A stretch of 64,000 nucleotides of DNA, from the NCBI GenBank assembly GCA_030549335.1, contig CM060188.1:7688001-7752000 (forward strand). The letters are read 5' to 3'. A program made the translations under genes and the position numbers. The stretch is from Pontederia crassipes (lineage: Eukaryota > Streptophyta > Magnoliopsida > Commelinales > Pontederiaceae). Position 1 is the stretch's first letter. Every line of letters starts with the position of its first letter. Positions 12,001 to 24,017 of this stretch are shown here, piece by piece. Below the pieces are notes generated by a model. The model did not search any database. It was not told the origin of the DNA and was given only the letters and a program-made list of their open reading frames with translations.

Positions 12001-12249
12001 TCCAAGGGCTGGTAACTTATAATAAAAAATATATTAAATATACTGTATGTCAAGTTTCGATGGACATGGTCCGTCGAATATATTTCCGACGGTGCGAGTG
12101 TAACGGTTTGTTTTTGGCTCCCTCGATTCCTGGGACATTTAGACGAGCTCAATATTTAAACAAAATTTTTTGTTATATTTTGTGACAACGCTAGATTTTG
12201 AAATTTTGAAATCTTTGTTGAGTACACAGAATTATTAAAAAGGGCTTCG
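12001..12249. other. Intergenic DNA, nothing recognised
   Basis: The sequence contains a small GC-balanced stretch (CCGTCGAATATATTTCCGACGG, a near palindrome at about 12070-12092) but no gene feature. Confidence 0.3.
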
Positions 12250-14850
12250 AGGAGCACTAACAAGTCTCTCCTAATATATCAATATATGCTCGGCCCTAGT
12301 TAAGCAAAACACCTTGTCATGACGGACATATCATATCAGTAAGTTTGAGCTGATTCAAAATCATCAAATATTGATGAAAGGGCCATTTGAAGCAAAGTCT
12401 AAAGGACAGAATCATTGCCGAGGATTTTGATGGAAGATACTGTTGAGGTTATACACCAAGTACACACGTGATTATGCTCTAGAAAAACTCTGTTAGGTCC
12501 TGAGAGAGATGAAGTTTCTAGTCAACCTCTTTGTGACTTGAAAAATAAGCTAAGGGGTGCACTTTTCTGAAGTGCATATTACAAAATTATTATTACACTT
12601 GAAAATAAGACAAAGTTATAAAAGTGAGCTAAAACAAGAAAAAATACAAGATAACTCGATGATTACGAAGCAAGTTATGGAGAGCTTCCGAGACATTCTC
12701 ACCCACTCAAGTCAGCGACGTTCTCGGAGCTGCAACTTCAAATTCTTCAATCTTCTGCTTGAATTGTCATAAGGCTTCGGCTGTCTCCCAACTTGTGTCA
12801 GCGTTCGGTCTTTCGCTCCATCGAACAATATACTCCTTTCAATTCTTCACACGGACGACAAGTATTTCTTCGACTTGGTCAGTAAATTGTTGACGGATGG
12901 CCGACGGAGCGCGGTCTAAAATCTCACATTCAGGATCATTCTCGAGGTCATTTTCGAACATGAGACCTCGTGCGGCGACTATGCAAAGGGACATCTAACC
13001 AAACTTATTTTGAGTTTGCAGCGAAAGATTTATGGTCGAGACGGTTATGTCAATAGTCGCTTTTATAAGCATTCGATCACGATCATGACAAGAGTGTTGG
13101 ACGACTCATCATGGGACCGTGGTATTAGCACATTCAGACACTAATGCAAGCGCTTAATGTTCAAAGGGGAGCTGAGGTACTACGGGTACCAAGAAGGGTC
13201 ACCGATGTGAGTTGCCACCCCCATGCTCAAGGCTAGACACTATAATTAAGAAAAGCTTGCTTATATTATATATGATAAAACATAACATACATCTAGGTCA
13301 TAAAGGCTCCAATGAACTCATCCATAATGTATCATCGGTAGATGAGTCTTATTACAAAATGAAAAATATAAAAGACATACTCTACGGGGTAACTTGGTCA
13401 TTAATAAATATGACCTTACAAGATAATTTTCAATGACGGATAACTTGGTACTCCGCAATATTATGCAGTGCAATGTGGCAGCATATATTCTTTGGTACAA
13501 TGCTGAGTGGCTGAAAGCTTTAAGTTGAGCGGCGCTGGTGTCACAAGTTTTGTGTGTCGTGTCACATAAAAATGTCTGTGACATTTCCCCCACCAAAGTC
13601 GATGACATTCCCATCGTTATTGTCCGGGTTCGGGGTCTTTGTCTTCAATCTTGATTTCGTATGTTTAGTTGGATTCTGCCTTCTTTACCTTGACTTCTAC
13701 TTTACCAACATCACGTCAGGAATGTCCGTGTCATTTCGGGACTCGCTATGATTCCTCCATCCTGCATGCTTCGCTTGTTGATTTCTCATTCAAATTTGGA
13801 ATCATTACTTGTGCAACATCAATGGAGTCCGATATTTGTGCGGTCTGACTTCATCAAGCAACTATCCGTCCATCAAGTCTTTGTTGATTTCAACTTTTCT
13901 AGACTTACGCAGTGTTAACTTATTTGGTTTGGCTTCTTAGTAAAACAACTCTTGTATGACTTCATGAGTAGTTTGGAGAAAGAGTTATTTCGAAATCTTT
14001 GTAGAACACATGGAGAGTCTCGTCAATTTTCAAGGATGACTTGACTCAATGTTTCTATGCTACAACACAGAGTAATCCATCCGTTGAGCGCAGAGTATAT
14101 AAACACCTTGCCCTTGTGGTCATTTGATATTCTGACGGCTTGGGGTAGAATAAAATTTCTTGATGTGATCCTTTATAACTTGTCTGCTTCGAGTCGCTAT
14201 AATGAACAACGAGAGTCTCCTCATGTTCGTTGAGAGTTTTGTCGTTCAACATGCATGACTTAACTCAATGTCTCTATGTTGCAGATGACTATGACGATTC
14301 TCCCTTCCATCGAATACAAAGTATGAGACCACCTCATCGGCCATCTCGGGATTCTGATAGTTTGAGGTACTCTATACCTTATCTACTTTCGAGCCGTTAT
14401 GGTGAGCGGTGAAAGTCTCCTCATGCTCATTGTGGTTCAACTCAATTCTCCTATTTCGACGGGTTTTACCTTTGTCCTGATAGTTGGATTTGTTCCTTGC
14501 GACTTGAAATTCTCTCCTCCATCATTATCCTTGCCCAAGGGTTTTGATGGCATGACACTTGTCCTAGCATGAGTGATTTGACGGCAACGACTAGCGAGCG
14601 GAGGATAAGGCAATTCCTTCGTCCTAATTCAAGGCTTCAACCCTTTGATGAAGACTGTCAGCAACACATTTTCGCTCCTCTAGGAGCTTTGTAGGCATAG
14701 CTCAATGATCCTTTTCACGTTGTCCTTTTAACATGTCTTTTTTACTAATGTTGAACAATACAATCTTAACCTTCAGTTCCAAATGTCAGGGCATATAGTT
14801 AATGAACGTCTGCATATGTCTCATCTCAATGGGATCAATATTACCACCTA
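12250..14850 (-). mobile_element. Decayed Ty3/gypsy chromovirus fossil
   Basis: On the minus strand at about 12690-12960 the sequence matches the C-terminal chromodomain of a chromovirus integrase (W-A/S-ERPNADTSWETAE-like motif followed by an acidic helix). Upstream of it on the same strand, at about 14450-14700, gag-like sequence is recognisable, so the order gag to integrase end fits a minus-strand element. Between them the sequence is scrambled and contains internal repeats of about 200 bp with a GAGAGTCTC...TCAATGT(T/C)TCTATG motif (about 14010, 14210 and 14400). It is clearly broken with many breaks and large losses. LTRs and edges were not resolved. It is an old insertion. Confidence 0.6.
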
Positions 14851-15218
14851 ATATGCTGGAATCATTATTATTAGGGAAAACAATTTGAAAAACTATATTT
14901 TATTAATATCAAAATGTTTTTATAATTTGTTAGAAGCATCACTCTATTAAATATTATATTTTATTATGATCAATGTATCTTTTATAATAAAAATAATATA
15001 TATGTATATAATATAAAAAATGTAATTAAAAATATTTATGAGTTTTTTTAATAATACTTCATAATTAAATATATTTATGTAATTTATTAAAGATAGTTAC
15101 CGTCATTGTACAATTTCAACGTAATTAAGAATATCTCAAAATAAAAGACATAATTTCTGTAGATATAATTATAACTATAATAACTAATACAATAAAACCA
15201 TAACACATATACATATAC

Positions 15219-15270
<52 letters not shown>

Positions 15271-16071
15271 CTAAAATAAATATAGACTTAGGACAATTAG
15301 ACTTACGGTAAGAACAAACTTATTATTATCTAAATAGAAAAATAAAATTAAGCTATAATTTACGAGAATAAACAAAAATCGAAAGAATCTTCGAATAATG
15401 AGCCTATCTAAATAATTTAAGTACATATATTATTTATCTATTTTAAAGTATTCATATCCAAATGGTTATAAATATGAAAATAAATGTGCTTTTGTTTGAT
15501 ATATTTACTTCTAATATTTTTTAAGGAGGGATTAAGAATAAAAAGGAAAGAAAAAAAAGAAGATGGAGTATATGTAATTTATTTTTTTAAAAAAAATATG
15601 AATTTTGTTTTATACCATTGGCGCATGGAGGGGTACATACTAGTTAACTTCTAAAAAAGAGCGAATTATTTAGGCAAACGAATAAAATATTTATAAGTGA
15701 AAAATGAGTACTTAGGCAGTTACAAATCTGCCCTCCCTTAATAATTAACATAATCTAAACTATATATTTTTTAAATTTTTTTTGAAATGTTTTGCTCATG
15801 TTATTATTATAGTAATTTATTATTAAATAAATAAGGGTAAACAATATGTTGTATGATTATTACCAAGTTAAAAGAATGAGAGTGAAATGACTTGAGCAGG
15901 AGAAGTTGGAATTAAGACTTATAAGTTTATAATATAAAATTAAATATAATTATAATTTAAGTAATAGATTTTTGTTAGAATTTAATATTTGTGCTATCCA
16001 AAGATACCCAAGTGAATGATGAATTAACTAATTAAATAATATTTGTAGCACAATCATTTTTAATTTTAAAA
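14851..16071. other. AT-rich intergenic DNA with possible Helitron-like end
   Basis: Very AT-rich with no exon seen. It holds a microsatellite (next entry). At 15615-15643 a short GC-richer stretch GGCGCATGGAGGGGTACATA is followed by CTAGTT, similar in layout to a degenerate Helitron 3' end; the same layout occurs inverted at 2338. Evidence is weak. Confidence 0.35.
15231..15267. repeat. (AT)n microsatellite
   Basis: About 18 AT units, preceded by ACAT repeats from about 15206. Confidence 0.95.
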
Positions 16072-16290
16072 TTGAAAAATTTCAGATGTCTTATTTTGGT
16101 TTTATTTCAACTACCATTCCACTGTTCCAAAGCGAAGGGAAAGAGAGAGAATAGGAGAGAGAAAGAAAGAGGGGGCGATCTCCCTCCTCTTTGTTTTTCC
16201 TTTCCTTTCTTCCTTGGACCATCAACTTGTTCTTCTCCTTATTCCCCGAATCTCCCATCTAATGCTTTCGACAATTGAGGATCTTTTAGG

Positions 16291-17677
16291 ATGCCCTGTT
16301 CTTCCTCCTGCCCGGGGATTCGATCCTGCCTCAGAGATTACGATCGCCTCCAGTCCTTCGCTGTCCTCCTCATCTACGTCCAGGTGAGGGCCGTCGTCCA
16401 ATCCGTTTCCTGATCTAAGGTCGCCCATTAGCTTGAATCCTTTATAGTAATTTTTCATGCATACTTCGACGCACTTTGATGTATTTTGCTGAATATATTG
16501 AAATCTCTCGTGAGCTCTGATTTTGACCTCGTTTCTAGAAATATTTTATTTGTTGAAATCCAAATGATGAACGCTTAATTTACACAATGCAGTATTTTTG
16601 TGATATGACTTGACAGGGTTTTTTGAAACAGATTCTTTTCTGAGATGGTTGTCCGATTTTAATGCGCGATTCACTTTATTTACATTTCGCTTTTCAAAAG
16701 TATTGGAGGACATTTCTTGAAGAATTTGGCTAAATACATGAGGAATGCTGTGAAAAAACTTTTCTAGTTGCAATTGATATTGTTTTTGGAAAGATGTCCA
16801 GTGACTGTGAATTGAAAGTCCTTTTGATGAATATATCAGATAGGCTGCGGGCTCACTGGTTCGCTTGGTGCATTGTTCAATGGTGTCTTGCTAATCAATC
16901 TGGTGGTGGCGCTGTTTGCGTTGGTCGCAATTGAGAGTAGCAGCCAGGCACTCGGCAGGACCTATGCGGTGCTACTTGGGTGTTCAATTTTGCTTGATAC
17001 TTTGTGGTTCATTCTTTTCTCGCACATGATTTGGTTTGTTCTTTCAACTTCGTTAAAAAAATCCCGTTGTTTGCAAATTCAATAGGCTTTAAACTTGAGA
17101 AAATTTTGAAAATTTCCAGTGAGTCATAATGTGGGGGCTCCACAGTTAAATTAAAGGGAAAAGAATGAGCCAAAAGAGAAAAAAGCAAAAATTGGCATTA
17201 TTCCTTGATAGAATAATTCTTTTGCACTCTCACTTCCAATGTTTTTTAGTATATACAGAGTTTCCTTAATGATTATGTGTAAATATAGCTGAAGACTATC
17301 TTGACTCTGGAAATATTCTAAGATATATAATGGTTTTATGCAAACTTAAACAAATATTTAGTGTTCTTAAACACACTGTACGATTCTCTTGTGAGTCATG
17401 TTTACTCAATTTGTTTGGTCTTAGTGAATGATATGCACAAATATCATTGACAAAATCATAAGGTGTACCTGGACTGTTATTCTCTGTGAGACCTTATCAA
17501 CAAGCTCTTTGACTTGTAAGCATATATTTGTCAGATCATTTAGTATTACAGACATGATATGCACAATTCTTTGGCTATTTTCTATTCTGAAGAATGAGAA
17601 ATTTGCATTTAGGTTGAATGACGAAATATTTGTAGACAAAATAGGGTAGGAGACATGTTTTGATTAGTATGGTCTTC

Positions 17678-17724
<47 letters not shown>

Positions 17725-19815
17725 GTTGTTGTTGTTGTTATTATTCTCTATTGTGGTTTGCTTAAAATTTGGTTGTAACATCATAAATATGTAAACCCAT
17801 CCAGTTACGATAAAAGTTATTCTCTTCAGAAGTTTGAGTTCTCATTTATCCTTCCTGCCCGCAAGATGTTCTGCAGATGGATATCCATCTTTTGCTGGTT
17901 ATCTCCAAAGGTTGATTGCTTCAGCCAACCTTGTTTTGCACCATCATCAATGCACTCAAAATTTTAAGCTTTCGAATAGTTGTATTCTTTCTGTTGCTAT
18001 CCCGCATCGCTTTTTTAGACCTTGCATTACACTGTAAGGAGTTATGAAGTTTCTTTTTCTAGAGAATTTATGGAGGTATTTCTAATGATCAAGTCAATGT
18101 TCTGAAAGCAGATTCTGCACTTGGTCACTTACCACATGACCATTGCCCTCTCTTTCTTTTCCCTTCCTTTTTACTTCTATATTTCCTCTATATGCGTGGT
18201 GAAGTCAATATTTTTGAGAGAGATGTCAACACTTATTAAGTTGCCAATTATTTGAAACTATAACCACCCATGAGATCTGTTAAGGTACCAATATTCTCTT
18301 GTAATCATGGCCATTGTTGCACATTTGACACTCAATCTGATGCTTGTGATTGATTGACATGAAAAGTATCGACAGACTTTTGAAATATTTAGATACCAGC
18401 ATAGTCCGATAAAGACAGGCATTCAATAATGAGATATATTTTCTTTACTCTGCTTAATGTGAATATCTAAATGACTACCCCTTCAAATGTACACATTATT
18501 AGTTACATGCTCTTTCCTCCTATCCTGGGATCTTAGGTCTCACTATTTTTCTCTTGATGGATTTAGTCTCAAATAATATCATTTGGCTTATTACACATGT
18601 TTCTCTGTAGGAACTATGTTCCTGATGAGTATGGGAAGTATTTCGTCTTTTCACTCAGACTTGCTTTCACTATGCAAATCATTGGGTTCTCTGTAAGGAT
18701 TTTTTCAACATTTCTATGGATTCAGATGTACAGATTGGGCCCTTCTCGTGACGATGTTGATGTGAGAAACAGTTTTCTAAATCCTCCAGTTAATAATAAA
18801 ATATCAAGGCAGAATTCAGTATCTGATATTATCTTAGGTGGCTCCGTATATGATCCCGGTTATTATTCTTCTCTTTTTGGTGAAGCTCAGGATAAAGCAC
18901 ATATCCACGAGGTAAGGTGTTATCCGCCATAGCTTACATCTGAAAGTGGAGTTTCTTTCCTTCTGGTATACGATGACCACCTAGCTTTATATTTTGTTGT
19001 CTACCTGTTCTGCACATTGTCATTGGAAATCTGTGCTATTGGAATTTGGTTTTTCCTCAAAGCATTCTTCTTTGTCAGATTATAACCATATTTGCATCTT
19101 GTGTCTCTATATGATTTGGCACTATACATTAATGAATAGCAGTCTCACCCAACGATCGCACAGGAAGAAATTCGAATTGCTCAACATGATCATAAGCCAC
19201 GACCAACATTTGAAGCTTCAAAAGTTAAAACAAATATTAACAGGCCTTTCCATTTTATTGATGTAAGCTTTATGATTTAAGTTATCTACTTTTTCTTTTA
19301 TCCTTTATTTTGTCTTACCCTTTTATCCGTTTTTCCTAAAGAAGCTGTGCTGTGCAAGTTATATTGACTTTCATATTTGCTCAAGTTTCTTAGAATCCCA
19401 TGCTTTCACCTGTTCAGTATGCCCAAAACCCATATGGAAAGAATGGAAAGAGGGAAAATTATATTGCACATAGCCACATAGTAGAGTATGGTTTCCCAAT
19501 ATGAATGGTTGGCCACAATTATTTTGTTGGTTCAAGTATCTTCAAAATTTTTTAACCCGGTTTACCTAATGTTATGTGAATTTTTACTTCTAGTGGATCA
19601 AAACTCGGTGGAGATGCATAATCTTGTTTCGCCTTAAAGAAAGTGTTAGAAAAACCAGAACAATCAACCTATGACACTTGATACTACTCTCCTTGAATGC
19701 GTGATTATTCTTTCATTCATATCCTAACTGATTCATGTTGGTAATTGAATTTCTGAATCAATGTTTTTTTATTGTGCAGGTCGACATTTCATTGAGCCAG
19801 CCTTTGAAGGTGTGA
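16291..19815 (+). CDS. AGTRAP-like multi-pass membrane protein
   Basis: Five exons: 16291-16383, 16840-17033, 18611-18911, 19164-19262 and 19780-19815. Phases join without error to give 240 residues. The protein begins MPCSSSCPGIRSCLRDYDRL and has four hydrophobic segments at about residues 21-41, 44-62, 73-92 and 105-135, followed by a polar tail with Ser/Asn-rich stretches. The core (Y-V-Q-I-G-C, GALFNGVLLINL, GRTYAVLLGCS, then NYVPDEYGKYFVFSLRLAFT) matches the plant family related to the type-1 angiotensin II receptor-associated protein. In animals AGTRAP lies in internal membranes and promotes receptor internalisation. Plants lack that receptor and the role is unknown; an endomembrane location is inferred. 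The 5' leader is GA-rich (16140-16175). The small fifth exon encodes 11 residues and the stop. Confidence 0.85.
17681..17745. repeat. (ATT)n/(GTT)n microsatellite in intron 2 of the AGTRAP-like gene
   Basis: A TTA repeat of about 14 units passes into five GTT units and back to TTA, inside an intron. Confidence 0.95.
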
Positions 19816-20836
19816 CGTCTTTTTGTTGCCAGGACTGTTCAGTCAAGGACCACCTTATGCGTTGCATATTCTGTCTTGCGACATAATACAAAGTTTTGTA
19901 CAGCACCCATTTTCTACGACATTCTTATCCTGCATATAGAGGATGTTTACACAAATAGGACCCCAGTCGCTTTCGTTGTTATCTTACGTCCCCAACTGGA
20001 CCTGTTTCGCTTTTCTCCAGAGGTTGTTGACAGAATGGGGTCAGTTTTCAGAAGTACCAAAAGTGATGCTGGATTCAATGCAAGTATACCATTACACAAT
20101 ACTTTCTACGACATTCTTTTTGTGCAGACACGAGAGAAATATACATGTGAATATTTGTGCTAGCATTAAGGAGTTTCTTATGCTGATGAGCACAGAGCAG
20201 AGCCATAACAGAACATTTGCGTGTCGTGATCTTTTGCTAGTAGTTTTAAAAGTTGTTTGCGTGTCGTTGACCCAAAAGTAATTTTGAATGGCTGTCGTTC
20301 GATATATTATGACGTTCTTATACAAATGGTAACTAAATATTACGCCGATTTGTTTCATATAAATTAATTCTTGGATAAGTGTCTACATTTCTTTTTGTTT
20401 GAACTTAAAAGTTTCAAACAACATATTTTGATGAGTGCCTAGACTTTTTTTATTAATTTGTTTTATATTGTAATTTATTTTTTAAAATATGACTTACATT
20501 ATTTAAAAATACTTTTATATTTTTTTTCATGAAAAATTCAGACACGAACTTGTTGACACATTTTACAGTGTTATCTCGATCAACTTTATTTTATGGGTTT
20601 ATTTGAATATGTTGTCCATTAAGTAGCAGGCAAAATTCTCGTTATATTATTATTGATGTGTATTATGCATATTCATTTATCTTGCTGTTCGGAAAATGGG
20701 CAACTCTTCTTGTCCTTTCTTTTTTCTGTCTCTTCTTTATATTATTATCTACAATAATAACTAAAATCTTAAAAAGAGAGACGTTATTATGAGTCTGAGA
20801 ATCTCAATTAATGAAAGGAAATTGTATTAACTATTA
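19816..20836. other. 3' flank of the AGTRAP-like gene, no further gene
   Basis: The first few hundred bases are probably the 3' untranslated region. CATTCTACGACATTCTT-like phrases recur (about 19912 and 20104). Overlapping open frames of about 95-112 residues at 19876-20281 show no domain. Beyond 20300 the DNA is AT-rich. Confidence 0.4.
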
Positions 20837-20853
20837 ATTCATCAATAATTCCA

Positions 20854-21130
20854 TTAAGGATTTAATGGGGTCCTTCCATGTAAGGGGGTCCTCCATGGCT
20901 TTGAATTTTGGTTTTTTTAATCTGTTTTCTTTTTTTCAATTTTTTTGTGGTTTTATTTCGATCCGAGCGGATAAGCTCCCACATTCGCTGCCCGTGCCCT
21001 AGTTCTCTGCAAGCAGCTGACGTCTGCAGCCATCCGCTCCGTTCCATCGCCGTTCCTCGTCGTCCGTCCGCAGTCCTGAATCGTCGTTCCTCGCCGGCCG
21101 TTCCATCGCTGTTCCTCGCCGGCCATCTAC
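20854..21130 (+). repeat. MULE left terminal inverted repeat
   Basis: Pairs with 29340-29626. Conserved blocks include the T-rich tract at 20910-20955 and CGATCCGAG at 20960. The inner part is built of CCGTTCCTCGTCGTCCGTCCGC-like phrases also seen at the right end. The right arm has an extra GC-rich stretch near its tip (about 29558-29590). Confidence 0.75.
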
Positions 21131-21405
21131 AGTCGTTCCTCGTCGTCGGGATTTGCTTCATCGTCGCAAAACTGCTTTGTCGTCGTCGGGATCTGCTTCG
21201 TCTTCGTCAGATCTGCTTCGTCTTCGCCAGATCTGCTTCGTCCTCGTCAGATCTCCATCCGAGCCGCGAAGATCTGCTTCGTCCTCGCCAGATCTGCTTC
21301 GTCGTTGTCGGGATCTCCATCCGAGCCGCGAAGATCTGCTTCGTCCTCGCCAGATCTGCTTCGTCCTCGCTAGATCTACTTCGTCGTCGTCGGGATCTGC
21401 TTTCT
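21131..21405. repeat. Minisatellite based on GATCTGCTTCGTCNTCGCCA
   Basis: About ten head-to-tail copies of a roughly 18-21-base unit containing AGATCTGCTTCGTC, with two copies of a longer higher-order block carrying ATCTCCATCCGAGCCGCGAA (about 21250 and 21315). Because unit lengths are largely multiples of three, open frames run through it on both strands without implying a protein. Confidence 0.85.
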
Positions 21406-22065
21406 CGCCCCATTGCCCCGACACCGCCCCATACCGCACTCCGCCACGGCCTCGCCGCACTCCGCCACGGCCCCGCCGCGCTCCGCCCCCGCCCCGTGGC
21501 CCCGACACCGCCCCAGACATACTCCGCCGCCGCGCTCAGCCATCGCCCCACTGCGCTCCGACCCCGCCCCGCCGCGCTCAGACCGCTCCGCCGTGCTCCG
21601 ACCCTGTCCCGTCGCGCTCCGACCGCCCCGCCGTGCTCCGCCACCACCCCGCCGCGCTCCGACCGCCCCAGACCGCGCTCCGCCACGGCCCCGCCGCGCT
21701 CCGCCCCCGCCCCGTGGCCCCGACACCGCCCCAGACGCATTCCGCGGCCGTGCTCCACCACCGCCCTGCCGCGCTCCGACCCCACCCCGCCGCGCTCAGA
21801 CCGCCCCGCCGCGCTCCGACCACCCCGCCGCGCTCCGACCACCCCGCCACGCTCCGACCCCGCCCCGCCGTGCTTCGATCGCCCCAGACCGTGCTCCGCC
21901 CCCGCCCCGTGGCCCCGACACTGCCCCAGACGCACTCTGCCACCGTGCTCCGCCACCGCCCCGCCGCGCTCCGACCCCGCCCTGCCGCGCTCCGACCCCA
22001 CCCCGCTGCGCTCCAACCCCGCCCCGTCGCGCTCAGACTGCCCCGCCGCGCTCCGCCATTGGTTG
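21406..22065. repeat. GC-rich minisatellite based on CGCTCCGACCCCGCCCCGC
   Basis: A 650-bp array of variants of CCCCGCCGCGCTCCGAC, with a larger repeat of about 200 bp: CCGCCCCCGCCCCGTGGCC followed by CCGACACCGCCCCAGAC occurs near 21485, 21702 and 21898. Composition is far above the surrounding sequence. It opens overlapping frames of 227 to 390 residues on both strands, all low-complexity Pro/Arg/Ala or Gly/Arg, which I regard as spurious. Confidence 0.9.
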
Positions 22066-22148
22066 GGTGAGTTACTTTAGGACATTGTTGCTATAAAATT
22101 TTAGTGTTATGACGTCGTGATCCAATATGTGCAGGTAGGGTTAGGGCA

Positions 22149-22553
22149 ATGGCGTGGCCTAAATGTCATTGTCAAGAAGATGCAATAATAAAAACATCTT
22201 GGACCGAACGAAACCCCAGACGTCGGTTTTACGATTGTCCATTTTACAGGGTTAGTTTGATAATTCCTTGGTTGATTGCTTTCGGTTCAAATGTTGTCTT
22301 CCTAATCTAATGTTGTTTTTTGTGATTGATCTTGCAGCAACATCGAGCTTGCACGTACTTCAGATGGTTAGATCCATCATTTGAATCGAGACATACACAA
22401 GTTATTAATTGCTTGTTACGAAAAATTGATAGAATGGAGGCTGCAAATTTAAATGACGATGAAGTTAGGATTAATAAGAATGGAGCGAATATCATGTGTA
22501 AATTTGTTTGTTTAATTGTATTGCTACTAGCTATATATGTCTTGGTAATGTAG
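22149..22553 (+). CDS. GRF-type zinc-finger protein with C-terminal membrane segment, carried by the MULE
   Basis: Two exons, 22149-22250 and 22338-22553, join in phase 0 to encode 105 residues. Residues 1-50 match the zf-GRF fold: PKCHCQ (two Cys), then NPRRRFYDCPFY and CTYFRWLD with the third and fourth zinc-binding Cys and the aromatic FxW/D core. GRF fingers bind single-stranded nucleic acid in TOP3A and NEIL3. In plants short zf-GRF proteins with a coiled region and a hydrophobic C-terminus are abundant and uncharacterised. Here a hydrophobic segment (CLIVLLLAIYVLV) ends the protein. It lies directly inside the left minisatellite of the MULE, opposite in strand to the transposase. The frame is intact. 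A splice acceptor (GTGCAG at about 22130) just upstream suggests a leader intron. A captured host gene or an element-encoded accessory protein are both possible. Confidence 0.75.
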
Positions 22554-24017
22554 TGGATGTTACTCTAATATGGATGGTTGTATGTGCCTAACTTCTGTAA
22601 TATGCAATTCTCTAATTTGCTCTAATATGGATGTTTGTACATACCTAACTCAGTGAAGTGGAAAGAACAACAAATTAGATAACAGAAGGGGGGGCCTCCC
22701 TCCATCACAATGCTACAACTACCTTAGAATCTTCACAGCATTAGAATCTTTATGGCTACATATCGGATGAGAATTGATTAACAACTAGCAAGGAATTGCA
22801 CACTTTAACTAAAGCTTGTATCATGAACTCTCTAATCCTTCACTCTCCCCCTCAAAATATCGGCTTTCGGATGCTTCATATTTTCATTATTTCATAAGAC
22901 AATCATACGCTGTATAGAAACCAGTATTCCATAGAAACCTTATCTCCCTATTTTTCTTCCAAGTTAGTGCACTGTGATACAATTGAATAGAGCATGTAGA
23001 ACACCAAAAGTAAAAAGGGATTCTCCAAAGTGGAAAGCAGCGTGAAACAAGACCTTGAAACACCTTGAAACATGACCTTACAGTTATATGCAGTTTGTAG
23101 AACTTATTATTTGTTACCAAGAACTAGTCTCATTTTCTCTTAACGTATTGACAATAAATAGATTGCCCAACCTCCAGTTCTATCCATGGAAGCCATCAAA
23201 GCATCTGATTTGTTGAGTTACATTGAGAACAAAATCACAATTTTAGACTTATCGAAACAGAAGATTTAAAATTGTCCAAATAAGGGGTCTGAACTAAAAA
23301 TGTATGTCAACTTTTATTACAAAGAAAAGGACTGCACCAATCTCTTGTTTGGCTTCATATTGACAAAGAGGAACTACTGGACCAATTACTTGAACAGAAA
23401 GGTATACATAGATATCAGGATTCTGCAACATCCAAGAGACATTGTAAATATATCAGTCTTCATCTATGCATCATTGGACATTATAAACAACTTAGTAGCA
23501 CATTGACAAAATAAGAAGAATAACTAGTTTCAGCTACACCAATTCAACAGTTTCAGAAGAATAACTTGCATCATGGATCCTAGTTATCAGCTGGCCAACA
23601 ACGAATTCAACTTGATTATAGAGATGCAACAAAGAAGCAAGATTCACTGATAGATGCATAGATTCACTGATATGTAGCCATAAAGATTCACCGATTGATG
23701 CATGGGCTGCACATGAAAAAACACAAGACTTATTATATTTAAACTCATAATAAAACAACATGATAAGTGAGATTGTAAACAACTTGTTTGCTATATGAGG
23801 ATGAAGATAAAAGGAACGCTTAGGTGACTGGGTTGAAGTAGCTTATAAGAAAATGGATACATTCTACCAATAGGAAAAATGAATTATAAGAAAATACCAT
23901 CTACGTAGAGGAAGAATCACTCTCTCCACTGTCAATGTTGCACTAAACCTGACTTTCCGATTCTTATTCATGAATTGGAATCAATTAGTTGAATATAAAT
24001 ATGTAAAACAATGAACA
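22554..24017. other. MULE interior between the two genes, no coding exon seen
   Basis: AT-rich sequence within the element. Short local repeats are seen, for example GATTCACTGAT(A) phrases at about 23640-23695 and two GGATG(G/T)TTGTA phrases near 22570-22640. Open frames of 68-82 residues carry no motif. Confidence 0.4.

Noticed and set aside
20908-22096. Open frames of 390, 305 and 227 residues on the plus strand and 269 on the minus strand
   Set aside because: They are translations of GC-rich tandem repeats, low-complexity in every frame, and open on both strands at once.
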